Assembly: GCA_008931825.1 (NCBI GenBank)
Contig: QXVZ01023725.1
Location: forward strand, 1-20,997
Direction of reading: 5' to 3'
Length of the DNA: 20,997 nt
DNA from: Phallusia fumigata
Lineage: Eukaryota > Chordata > Ascidiacea > Phlebobranchia > Ascidiidae
This document shows positions 1 through 9,628 of the stretch, piece by piece. Position 1 is the stretch's first letter, and each line of letters opens with the position of its first letter. The position numbers were made by a program, and so were the translations under genes. The notes beneath the pieces were generated by a model. It was given only the letters and a program-made list of their open reading frames with translations. It was not told the origin of the DNA and did not search any database.

Positions 1-94
1 ATATTCAAAATGCATATTTAACAACACAAAACTAATTACAAACCTGTTTGAATATTATTGGATGAAAACTGGAAGCAAAAAATATAAAAAACAA

Positions 95-100
95 TTTATT
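95..100 (-). other. Poly(A) signal for the LRRC42-like gene
   Basis: TTTATT on plus reads AATAAA on minus, about 120 bases past the TAA stop at 219. It is the nearest canonical signal downstream of the gene. Confidence 0.5.
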
Positions 101-218
101 TCTTGAAATGAGTTGCATTTCAAATGTGTCTAACTTAAGGATGACGGACAGATTTTCAAAACTTGCTTATAAGTTTAAAATTCAAAATATATTTCCATAC
201 TCAACTTAAGAGGCTACT

Positions 219-1424
219 TTACATGTACAAGTCCAAAATATTTTGGTCAATCTTTAACTTTTTTTTATGTGAGTCAGGTGTACTTAAATTCTTTGTGCAC
301 TTTTTCTTTGATTGATTTGCATGCACTGCAACACTTTGAAAAGGTCTTTTAACAGAAACTGATTGGATTTTTCGGTTTTTACTACACTTACAGATTATTA
401 GGTGGTTTCTACATGCAACAGTGGGATCAATATTAGGCTTGGAAACTGTTTTTCGTTTAGCATAAAAATTTGGTTTTCCTTTGACAAGTTTTGTTTTGCA
501 TTGTTTCCTTTGCAGGTTTTCTTCCATTTCAGTCAAGTAAGACTTTATCAATGGCACTGCCCAACCTTCACCAAGATCAACCACAGAGTTTGCCCATTCT
601 TTTTGATGAAATCGAATTGAATGTGGACATAGAGAAAATGGAACACAGCATTCTCTGTCAGATTTTGATATTTCTGGAGAATTGCTCACCACAATAACTT
701 CTAACGAAGCCAGGCTTTTGAAGTATGGCAATATGTCTAGTGTAATTTTGCAGTTGCCATCTAGCCTAAGTACTTCAAGTTTCTGTAATCCAGTAGACTT
801 TCTTCTATGTGATCGGGTCAACAACTTTATTCCATCAATTGAAATGCAATTATTTTGAAGGAAAAGTTTTTTTAAAACATGCAGTGATCCTATATGGCCC
901 AATACATCATGATCATCCCCAAACCTACAATCGGAAAAGTCTATAAACGTCAAACATTCATAAGGAGTCAGGGTGTCAATGTGTGAAGATAGAAACAACC
1001 ACCTGCCAGAAAGATTTAAACTTTGCAGCAATGCACTGCCATATGTGGCTGTAAATAAATGTAAAATTTTCAACCAGTTCCCGTTTGTATCTGGTTGAAA
1101 GTAACCAAAGTTTGTACACTCATCAAACAATTCCTTTGCAACAAGTTCTGGAAAACCGTCAAGCGTGTCAACCAAATGGACATTTTTTACTACATAGTTC
1201 ATGCAACACTCTCGTAAAGAAACAAGTAAGATCCTGGGAATATACTCCAAATCATCCTTCTTAAGGGGTTTGGAAAGAAACCTGTTCGGCTGTGTTTTTT
1301 GAGCACTTAGTGTTAAGGATCTATAATACACTTGACCAGTTGCTGAGCTAATACAAGGACTCATAATGTCAGAACACTCTGTTTTAAAGTTCTGACAATA
1401 GATTTTGCCAGGTAAATCTTCCAT
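219..1424 (-). CDS. LRRC42: LRRC42-like leucine-rich repeat protein
   Basis: Uninterrupted frame of 401 codons from the ATG at 1424-1422 (MEDLPGK...) to TAA at 221-219. The open frame runs 12 codons further upstream to 1460 without another Met, so the ATG at 1424 is chosen; it could instead continue from an upstream exon. The middle matches what I recall of vertebrate LRRC42 in order and spacing: VDTLDGFPELVAKELF, then FTATYGSALLQSLNLSGR, then leucine-rich repeats (FIDFSDCRFGDDHDVLGHI, LKKLFLQNNCISIDGIKLL, LEVLRLDGNCKITLDILPY, LEVIVVSNSPEIS), then EGWA, and a Lys/Arg-rich tail. Human LRRC42 is about 428 residues, so the length agrees. The family's molecular role is poorly known; LRRs suggest protein binding, and the basic tail could be a nuclear signal (inference). 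There are no introns, unlike the genes next to it and the multi-exon human gene. It faces away from the fucosyltransferase cluster. Confidence 0.85.
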   Translation of the reverse strand: MEDLPGKIYCQNFKTECSDIMSPCISSATGQVYYRSLTLSAQKTQPNRFLSKPLKKDDLEYIPRILLVSLRECCMNYVVKNVHLVDTLDGFPELVAKELFDECTNFGYFQPDTNGNWLKILHLFTATYGSALLQSLNLSGRWLFLSSHIDTLTPYECLTFIDFSDCRFGDDHDVLGHIGSLHVLKKLFLQNNCISIDGIKLLTRSHRRKSTGLQKLEVLRLDGNCKITLDILPYFKSLASLEVIVVSNSPEISKSDRECCVPFSLCPHSIRFHQKEWANSVVDLGEGWAVPLIKSYLTEMEENLQRKQCKTKLVKGKPNFYAKRKTVSKPNIDPTVACRNHLIICKCSKNRKIQSVSVKRPFQSVAVHANQSKKKCTKNLSTPDSHKKKLKIDQNILDLYM

Positions 1425-1912
1425 CTTTTTGTGTTTTTGTTTGCAAGCAACCACGTCCACATGTACAGGCTAAGCAGTAGAGCTTCTAACAACAAAATAA
1501 AATATAAACTAAATATAATACAAACCTTACACAGTAATGTTATTATCTATACAACAGAGCAATAACATAGTGTCAATTGTCAATATGAAAAACATTGTTA
1601 CATTTACCATATTTGTTTACAGCCTGTGTACTACTAATCCTATACTTGCAGCCCATGGGCCATGTGCATGATTCATGACATTCACAATTTGTTTGTCACG
1701 GATACGCGTGTCTTAACAACCTCTAATTGTTTTCATATCATATCACTCATATCACAGGGCACGCGACTTTGAAGGTTCGGGGCCACCTATCCAAATGATA
1801 TACACTCAAATGATTTTCGTTAACTAAAGACCCACGAAAGGTTCACAATCACAAGAGTCGAAGAATGGGCATGGTTGTAGACAGCTGGATAAATGCGTCG
1901 CTTTTGCATGAT

Positions 1913-1970
1913 GTTGAGTTGAGTTCGGTTGAGTTATTTTCGCTTGGTCAAAGAAATCGTGGCGACACAG
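1913..1970 (+). repeat. Dispersed GAGTT / GCTTGGT repeat, copy 1
   Basis: GTTGAGTTGAGTT-type pentamer repeats are followed by CGCTTGGTCAAAGAAA and then GACACAG. The same order (GAGTT repeats, then GCTTGGTGAAAG, then GACAC) recurs at 15624-15680 and, without the last part, at 12883-12920. The pentamer part alone is at 9173-9196. This is a dispersed family; its type is not identified. Confidence 0.55.
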
Positions 1971-2021
1971 TTGCACTAAAACAATTACCATGCAATAGCT
2001 GCGCAACGTGAAAACATAAGG

Positions 2022-2062
2022 GTTTGTTTGTTTGTTTGTTTGTTTGTTCCATCTTTATCCTT
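2022..2062 (-). repeat. (AAAC)n tail of a possible SINE
   Basis: Six to seven GTTT units on plus are followed by CCATCTTTATCCTTG. Read on minus this is CAAGGATAAAGATG, then a short A-rich link, then an AAAC tail. Nearly the same ending closes the SINE-like element at 17452-17693, which suggests a shared 3' end. The body of this copy is not clearly alignable with the other. Confidence 0.45.
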
Positions 2063-3050
2063 GTTAGAAGGAACAACTACCAAATGGGTCTATCAAAGGA
2101 CAAAAACATTAAATTTTTGCCGTCTATAGTCCGGTTGGCTACCACACAGCCAAATGTTACTTCTTGTACAACACAGAAATATGTAATCTACTTGTGGGGA
2201 CAACATGGTTTATTTATTAGTTATTGTGGGTATGGCTTCGGAGTTTAATTGGTTTAAAGTTTAAATCATGCGTTTGACCAAAGAGAACGTATTAAGTGCT
2301 CTATGGTTTGATACATTGGCACAGATTGTCCCTTGCATAGCTATATGTTTCTCGCGTTGTGTTTAAGCTAGACGTGTACACATCTTCAAAAACATTCACC
2401 ACTTGGTATAATACAGGCTTTAGAATGTAGGCCTAATAGATGTTTTACCAGTATTTCCTTCCAACCCTGCATTAAGGTCTTCCTGATGGGGACACATCTT
2501 GTTATCACTGTTTTTCTACGGTTACAGCGAGAATTGTTATGTTCCGCATGGTTGATTATGCTCACTTTCTTTCCCCCGTATGAGGTAATTCCATATTCAT
2601 CCGCGCGTTAGCATGTGCTTAAGACGACATGCTTTTATTTGGTAGCGTTGCAGACAGCAGAGTTTTTATGTTTAATGAAGAAATTAGTGTATAACTTCTT
2701 TCTGTTTAATGTTGTAGAATGACGCATTAACTAATAGTAAACCTGTAGGATTTAAAAGGTGAGTTCCTACTAACTCTTATAGTGACTCCATAACAAGCAG
2801 AGCATTTAGTAATTACTGAATTGTATTAAATTAGTGCAAGGCATACAACGGTACTTACAATGAATAACGAAGATGCGTTCACGAATAGAAAGATAAACTC
2901 CAGTTGATTATTGAGACAGAATACACTTGGGTTACATTGACTAAGCTAGCAAATAGTCCGGTTGATTGAGTTAGNCCGATTAACGGAGATTTGATTTAAC
3001 GATTTTCATGTAAAGCATGGCTTGCAACATAATGTTAAACGTTGTTGTTG

Positions 3051-3058
3051 TGACGTCA
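3051..3058. promoter_or_regulatory. Perfect CRE palindrome TGACGTCA
   Basis: The eight bases match the CREB/ATF consensus exactly. No promoter can be tied to it: the nearest gene part is the truncated 3' end of copy A, about 180 bases away. A site this short can occur by chance. Confidence 0.25.
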
Positions 3059-3239
3059 TAATGTGTGCTGTGTAACTTTCACAGAAAAACCGTTGCCGCC
3101 GCAGTCTTGAATTGTGAACACGATCATTCTTTGCAAGTGAAGAGTGTGACTTCTTGTGGGCGGGCGCGTTATTCAAAAAAGGGTGTTCTAGTGTGACGAA
3201 CGGCGCAGGGCCAGGCTGCGCATAAGAGCGGTCGTTACA

Positions 3240-4736
3240 ATGTTCTTCCAAACTTCAGAAAGTTTTGGCTGAGGTCGGGTAATGTATGACATCAACTGAC
3301 CGATCCACCAAATTTGAGGTTCACTGTACAAAGGAGGCAGCAGCTGGTTTAGGCTTTCAGGATACGTGTTGGGGGCAAAAGACGTAAACGGTGGAAACTG
3401 ATTGACGACGGTAATTTTGACGACGCGATCCTCTTTCGTCGTTTCCACTTTTCCGTCACCTTTACAAATAATATTTACAAAGCTGTAACATACCTGTTGT
3501 CGCTTACTTTTAACATAGAAGGGTATTGCTTCATTAGGCTTATAAGCATAGACCCTACTACAAAGTCATTGCATGCAACAAAATATCCATTACAGTTCAT
3601 TGCAGGAAAAGTAACTAAAATGTGTTTCAATACCAAGGATATTAATATTGCTTCTACCTGCAATCTTTGGAACTTTATTGAACTCTTCCTCTGACCATTG
3701 GGTGCATGTTTCACTTAAAGGCAAATAAGCTTCATTTATTGTCTTAACTGGGTATGTTGTCAAGTCCAGGTTTAACACAAGTGTTCTGTTAGTTCCAGTT
3801 GCCAACAAGAAGCAAATTCCAATATGATGTAGTTGACATCCCAATCCACATTTCTTAGCTTGTAGATTGCAAAGAAGCTTCCTAGCTTCTGCGCAGTTGC
3901 TTGGATTCTGCAGAGTAACTTTAATTCCATCACTTATTTTAACTGTCTGCGTTCAGTTGTTAGGCAAATCAAGAACCAACAACTCATAGATTTAGAAACG
4001 AAATTCGGTAAACCCTCCAGCTTTATTTTCAAGCCGAACCAATGCTTCTCAATTAAAGTTCTTCGACTTTGTAATAAGTAGAAGGTTTATAGCAATTATA
4101 TTTTGCAGCAGTACTTAATCATATTAGGAACAGAAAAAACTTAAAACAGAAACCATTTTGGTAACATAAACTTTATGCTTTTTGTTTAAAATACTATAGT
4201 TACCAAAAGATTATAAAACTGTTGCATTATTGTTCAGAAATAACAGTATGTCTTATCGTTTGATGAACATACCTGTAGTTTTTTAATCTTTTCCTGAACT
4301 GTTTTGTGTAGAGTTACCAGATTGTAAGGATGTATTGTCGGCTGTTGCTTAATAGCTTTCGGCTGTTGTTCAAATGTTTTCGGTTGTTGTTTAACTGTTT
4401 TCGATTGTTGTTTAACTGTTATCAGCTGTTGTTGAGTTGCTAAAAAGATTGAATTTTTAGAGACATCACTGAAAGTAATTTACCCAAAACCTTACAAAGC
4501 ATGAATTGTGTCACATAGACCTACCACCAGTCGAAATCCAATCGTTAACACCAGCCAATCTAAACAAAATTTTGAACATGTTATTTGATAAATACAGCTT
4601 AAAATGTTTTGTCACCGTAATACTTTTGTAAAATTTATATACTAGCAATTTACCTTTCGACTGAACATATCAACAGTAATATTATCCCGACCACCAAAAC
4701 TATTGCCACTCTCCGACTTTGTGTAGCCTACAATAT
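3240..4736 (-). pseudogene. FUT8-like copy A, truncated after exon 5
   Basis: Minus-strand FUT8-like gene (Golgi alpha-1,6-fucosyltransferase family; in vertebrates it adds core fucose to N-glycans). Exons from their 5' end: 1 at 4736-4654 (hydrophobic anchor VAIVLVVGIILLLICS), 2 at 4559-4525 (35 nt, LAGVNDWISTG), 3 at 4439-4273 (Gln-rich stem ending TVQEKIKKLQ), 4 at 3907-3658 (NPSNCAEARKLLC, GCQLHHIGICFLLATGTNRT, SETCTQWSEEEF), 5 at 3459 to about 3240 (ITVVNQFPPFTSFAPNTYP, WWIGQLMSYITRPQPKLSEV). All junctions have GT/AG and the phases match copy D. Damage: exon 1 counted back 83 nt starts with ATA instead of ATG and its third codon is TAG, and similarity to D stops inside exon 5 after EVWKNI. 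Motif HIRRTDK, LATDD, CTFSS and the SH3 part are all absent, so no active transferase is expected. A start in an unseen upstream exon remains possible. Confidence 0.75.
4336..4419 (-). repeat. 21-base repeat x4 in exon 3 of copy A
   Basis: Four in-frame 21-base units at 4419-4399, 4398-4378, 4377-4357 and 4356-4336 encode the heptads TVKQQSK, TVKQQPK, TFEQQPK and AIKQQPT. They form the luminal stem between the membrane anchor and the Cys-rich segment. The other copies lack this expansion: exon 3 is 167 nt in A, 212 in B, 133 in C and 116 in D. Confidence 0.8.
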
Positions 4737-4964
4737 GTGGTCAACAAACCTCTGGAGCAAAGCGAATGTCTTGTGTGGTATATTGTTTCCTGTCTTTGTT
4801 TGCCGGCTTTCCAAAGTCATATTCGTGTAGGCTGAGTCAATATTGACTTGCTGGCAACAGGCAGCAGCCTTTTTTGACAAACAGAACCAGCAGTAGGCTA
4901 AATAGCAATCAAGTCTAGATGTGGTGTTTATGTTTTTTTTAACTTAGATAAGCTTTCCAATTGA
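4737..4964. promoter_or_regulatory. Divergent promoter interval between copies A and B
   Basis: The 228 bases separate the exon 1 starts of two head-to-head FUT8-like copies, so both would have to be driven from here if transcribed. No clear TATA box is visible. A T-rich run ending in AG at 4945-4946, 18 bases before the ATG of copy B, could be a splice or trans-splice acceptor. Confidence 0.35.
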
Positions 4965-7900
4965 ATGCAGTACAAACGATCACTTTTCAGTTTACTTTTG
5001 TTCTTGCTGGGAGGGACCTTTTTCTTTTTCATATCCTCCGATGTCAGGTAAATCCTTGTTGGTTATATCCTAATCTTGTTTTGTTGTTGTATGCTGTTGT
5101 ACGTGGTGTGTTTTAGGCTGTGTGACGGGGAAAACGTTTAAAGCGAACTGATTGACAGCTTATGTTTTTTTTAGCCTCAAAGCTTTTACTGGATGGTTTA
5201 ATTATAATCGTAAGTATACATGTAGTTTTATCATAGCGTTGATCATTAAGTTGTATTGTAGCTTATGTATTATTTCAGACTATAAACTAATGAGAGGAAG
5301 GAATTTGGTATAAGGTGGCAGCGATTCATTTAAAAATAAACTTAGAAGTAACGATATTTTTGCGCTTAATTGTTACACAGTAAAATTGTAACCCAATAGG
5401 TTGTTGCATAAGTAGCTTTGGCAATATATCGTGACTTGTGTAATGTATCGTATACTGTGCACTCTAGAGTTTTTGTAATATATAATAACATATACTGTGT
5501 TTAAAGTTTTCGTTAAAAAATCGTTTTTGCCGTTGTCACTGTAAGTGTGCGGTTGTAAAGGATTTACTATAAAGGGCATAAATTGGAAATAAAAAACAAT
5601 TTCTACCAAATATTTTATGGAAATATCTTTGTTCAGAAAACCATCCACTTTGGTCAACCCGGCAGGATTTATTATCTCAACAACCAACAGTTCCAACAAA
5701 CACACAGCAACCGAACGATTTGCCAACAAAACAACAACTCGTTTCAAGTACCAAACCGGCACTTCAAACAGCCAGCAAACAGCCCGTGGAAACATTTGAA
5801 CTTGCTGTTCTGCATAATACAGTACAGAAAAAAATTTTTAATCTTCAGGTGGGACCAACACTAAAATGTGAAATAAGTTAGGAAACAATGAATTTCTATC
5901 GCTTTCCATTCACTTTAAACTGGTATGTGGTTTTAAATTTTTTCTTACAATCAACACAGTGGCACCATAGTATTGTTTTGCGTTTTTTAGTTTTGGTTTT
6001 ACACAGATTTTGTCTTGCAGAATCCAAGCAACTGTGCGAAAGCTCGAAAACTTCTTTGTAAGGTTGAGGCGAGCGGATGTGGATTGGGATGTCAGCTTCA
6101 TCACATTGGAATATGTTTCTTGTTGTCAACAGGGACTAACAAAACGTTGGTTCTTACCAATAAATTGACGACTTTTCCTACAGTTAAATTCATGAACGAA
6201 GCTTATTTGCCGCTAAGTCAAACCTGCAGTGAATGGTCGGAAAAGGAATTTCAAAGTGTCAAGTTAATGGCAGGTAGTATGTAGCAAAAAATCAAATGAG
6301 GGCAAAGTTTATTTAGGCAGTGTTTGGAAGTACTCTTCGTTAGTGATGGCCATAAGTTTTTTGGACCATATTTCTACACCGTGCTCAACTTATACAATAT
6401 CCTGATCTTTTTTATTCATTTCTCGACAAAGTTAATCATAATCTGTCAAAATTTCGACTTTTGGCAATCTCTATAATTTCTAACACTGTATTAAGTATAT
6501 AGTATAAGCATTCCTTATCTGTTGGTTGCAAACGTTTTGTAAGAATATGTGATCTATAAATACCAGGTGACGGACATGAGGAAACGACGAGAAATGAGCG
6601 AGTTGTCAAGATCGCCATCCATGGCCCATTTGAACCCTTTACTCCATTTGCCCCCAACACATACCCAGACAGCTTGAAAGAGAAACTGCAACCATTGTGC
6701 AGCGAACCACAAGTTTGGTGGATCGGTCAATTGATGTCGTTTCTAACACGCAAACAACCAAAACTCACCCAGGAACTGTCGATATTGAGAGAACAGTTTT
6801 TTGCATCCGATCGTTGGGTGAGTAAAATAAGGGCTTCAGAGAAAAAAGTAAACAAACTAAGTTTTGCTGCATTGTTTACATTATCACACACTGCTAAAGC
6901 ATATATGAATCCTATATGGGCGTATTTAGCCACTTGGTGGTTTTTGATTTTACCCTGTCGTCTTCTACAAAGGGTCCATATTCGACGAACGGACAAGCTG
7001 CTTTATGAAACAAATTTTCACACTCTCGAAGAGTACATGGGTTATGTTAAAGAGTGGTACGACCATCATCATAACGCGACTAATGGAACTACTGGTGACC
7101 TCATCAAACGCGTGTTTCTAGCAACTGATGACCTAAGTGTATTACAGGAGGCACGCCAAAACAAAAAACATTTTAACTATCAAATGTTGTCTACATAAAT
7201 CTAGAGTAAAGTCAAAATTCTTCTGTCAATATCCTTTAGTACAGTGCTACGCAACATTTTTTGACAACGTCACAACTTTCAAAATTCGGCGGCACACTTC
7301 AACCTGCGTTTTTGACGCCCAGGAGGTACACGAAGAGTATAATTGCTACTGTGACGTTTAAAAAACATCAATGCACAGTTCAGAGCCTAAAAAAATGTAG
7401 TTGAGCGAATCGCCCAACTGTTATAACGTTTATATTCGCCAGGGATAAAATGATTTTGTTTCCTTTGTTAGGTTGCAGTTCCACTGCGGCACACCTAGCA
7501 TCGTCTCGCGGCACACCAGTGTGTCGCATCAAACTGGTTGCGGATCACTGCTTTGGTATGTCGTCTTCGGGCCGTTATTCAAGAAACGCTTATATTTGCA
7601 GATACCCGGAATTTACATTCATTTCGTCGACAAACAACTCGTATTTTGCTCAAAATCAGCGCCGAGGATCAGACGAAGGATTTTGGTCAATCGTTGAAGA
7701 TATTGCTCTGCTCGCTCAGTGTGATCACGTGGTTTGCACTTTTAGTTCCAACGTGAGTATTGGTTGTGACAATCCGATGAAGGGTTTGAAACAACTTCAA
7801 AACAATCTGTAACTGTTTTAGGGCGTGCAACCAATTAACGCAAAGATTATGTAGGAATTTAAAGTATGTGTGACAAAAGTCTTATATAATGCGCAGATTG

Positions 7901-8208
7901 GAAGACTAGTTGACGAACTTTTGATGGCAGAAAGTGACAGCTCTCTAAAATATGCCACTTCTGTGGATGATCAACATTATTATCCCGGAGAAATCAAGAT
8001 GCTGCGGGAAGTGATCGAGGATTACAATCCGCAGAAACCTGGAGAATTGGAACTTCGAGTTGGAGACATAATTCAGGGGACACCTTGCATAAAAACTTGT
8101 GTTGGAAATAACAAGCGGACGGGCCAAAACGGGGAATATCCAAAGGATAAGATTAAAACTTTGCCAATAGCAGCGCCATACGCTTTAATGCAAAATCTTT
8201 TTACATAA
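4965..8208 (+). pseudogene. FUT8-like copy B, eight exons, frame-broken
   Basis: Most complete copy of the FUT8-like family. Exons: 1 at 4965-5047 (ATG; MQYKR, then anchor SLFSLLLFLLGGTFFFFI), 2 at 5177-5211 (35 nt, LKAFTGWFNYN), 3 at 5637-5848 (Thr/Gln/Pro-rich stem ending LHNTVQKKIFNLQ), 4 at 6021-6273 (NPSNCAKARKLLC, GCGLGCQLHHIG), 5 at 6567-6817 (APNTYPDS, WWIGQLMSFLTRKQPKL), 6 from 6973 (VHIRRTDK, RVFLATDD), 7 at 7602-7752 (YPEFTFIS, CDHVVCTFSSN), 8 at 7897-8208 (SH3-like, LELRVGDII, GEYPKDKIKTLP, TAA). Phases are 2,1,0,1,2,2,0. Exon 5 has six T at 6797-6802 where D has five, so HPIVG is out of frame. The donor after EARQN (about 7163) is gone and a TAA follows at 7196. The SH3-like part lacks the family's WDGYSKG Trp and carries a Cys pair instead. 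If the two lesions were assembly errors, this would be a type II Golgi fucosyltransferase with all main motifs. Confidence 0.75.
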
Positions 8209-9526
8209 CCTTATTCAATGATTGTACGCTACAACATCAGACGGTTTTTCAAAAATGACCTCGCCTCATCAGCGTTTCAACATTATAAGTTGACAGAGAG
8301 AAAACGGTGTTTGGATTTCGACTTTCTGCAATCAACACAACAAAGCAGTTGCAGCTCGTTTGGTAGATCGCCAACTCCGCCTTAATTTAATTGTTTGCTG
8401 CATGAAATGTTAGGAACACAAGCTTCAGCAATGTTGCATGTGGCACAATGCCACACCAACATAAGCTTGCGCTTCGCAACCTGGTAACGTATCTAATTAT
8501 GCACGTAGCTGCCTAACTGTCCGCTTTATGCTATTTTGTACTGTTGTGCGGTACGCTGGCTTTCCCACAAAGATGTACTTTTTACGTTTAAAACTTACGA
8601 ATGCTTTGCTGTTTAAATACACAAAATTGTCTCACGACATTTGTCGCTTACCTTTTGCAAAAAGCGCTGTTGGTTGTGAATGAATACAAAGTATAGCTGA
8701 TGTTAGGCGCCAGTTCGCACGCAGTCTTGTTCAGCCTGTAACGAAAAGCACAGTAAAAAAAATATTAAATTATGCAGTTTCACTTTGACTTGTAATTTCA
8801 CTTGAAGTGATACACAATGGCTGCTACTGTGTTCGCTTTGCTGCGTTCGACTGCGTGCAGTCTTGTCCTAACAATTAGTGTTTCAGATCGTTTTGCTTTT
8901 GAAACTGGTCTTTCATATTTTTATGTACCTTATTTTGTATCCTGCAAGTTTAATTGTCACACCGTGCTATTGTATGCAAAACCTCTGAAAAACTATTAAT
9001 TTCATTTCCATTTATTCCTCGGATACGCGCAATTTCATGTTGTTTTCATGTTGTTTTCGACTCAACTTGCTGCGCCCATTTTTTTTGTTCCAAAGGGGCG
9101 TGTGGTGTTGGCTTTCGAAGGTCCATTACGTTTTCGTGGATTGTCACACGACCACCCTCTTTTTTGTTTGTGTGAGTTGAGTTAAGTTAAGTTAAGCTAT
9201 GTAAAACTTAGGGACTTTCCAGGAGTAGCCTACTTTAATGTACAATTTCTGAATTTTTTGGGGGAGCATGGCCTTTTTTAGATAGCAGAGTGCAGCATTT
9301 CAATGGTAGACTTAAAAAAATGATCTCTAGAAATTTTGCGTACGATCAACAGTTAATTTAACTGTTTCTACAAAACCGAGTTCTTGAAAGTTGCTTGAAG
9401 TGTGCTGGGTATGTTCTGCCGTAGAATCGCAACCGGCCGCACAAACTGACAGGGCACAGCATGTTGCATAAAACGGTGGTCGAACCCGCAGGTTCTGCTG
9501 CTGTGTTTAAGGTATAGAAACCAAGC
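8209..9526. other. Intergenic stretch between copies B and C
   Basis: No gene is seen. No canonical AATAAA lies close behind the stop of copy B. The only recognisable item is the dispersed repeat at 8776-9200. The frames at 8817-8999 and 8954-9175 are parts of that repeat and are not supported as genes. Confidence 0.55.
8776..9200 (+). repeat. Long dispersed repeat, copy 1 (about 425 bp)
   Basis: Matches 15120-15660 in order and orientation. Shared landmarks are GAAGTGATACACAATGGCTG, CTGCGTGCAGTCTTG, GTCACACCG, ATTGTATGCAAAACCTCTG, TTCCAAAGGGG, GTCCATTACGTTTTC and the GAGTTGAGTTAAGTT end. This copy lacks about 80-100 bases present in the other. It lies behind copy B, while the other lies ahead of copy D. 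It may be a non-autonomous transposon or part of a segmental duplication; no terminal inverted repeats were recognised. Confidence 0.75.
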
Positions 9527-9534
9527 TATATAAG
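9527..9534 (+). promoter_or_regulatory. TATA box upstream of copy C
   Basis: TATATAAG fits the TATA consensus and lies 95 bases before the ATG at 9629. Transcription would be expected to start near 9555-9565, leaving a 5' leader of about 70 bases. Copies B and D show no equally clear box. Confidence 0.45.
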
Positions 9535-9628
9535 AAGCCCCCTCAATAGCCAGTAGGGTCGGTGAATTCAGTCGACTGACTACAAAACAGACCTTAATGA
9601 GTAGTATTGTAGATAGTTGATAAGTTAG

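Larger units (their letters stand above)
1471..3239. other. Intergenic stretch without a recognisable gene
   Basis: No reading frame here looks like protein; the short frames at 1824-2006 and 3006-3251 (minus) and 2024-2248 (plus) lack any family resemblance. The stretch holds a dispersed-repeat fragment (1913-1970), an AAAC/GTTT tract (2022-2048), an unresolved base at 2975 and a palindromic TGACGTCA at 3051. The remaining sequence shows nothing I can name. No missing exons of copy A (IRRTDK, CTFSS, SH3) are found on the minus strand here. Confidence 0.6.

Noticed and set aside
2024..2248. 74-codon plus frame
   Set aside because: Its N-terminus is translated from the GTTT microsatellite and the remainder has no recognisable features.
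5373..5795. 140-codon frame on minus
   Set aside because: It is antisense to exon 3 of copy B and its upstream intron; the plus strand carries the conserved stem and splice sites.
7450..7812. 120-codon plus frame taken as a separate gene
   Set aside because: Its second half is exon 7 of copy B and its first half is intron read through the acceptor at 7600-7601.
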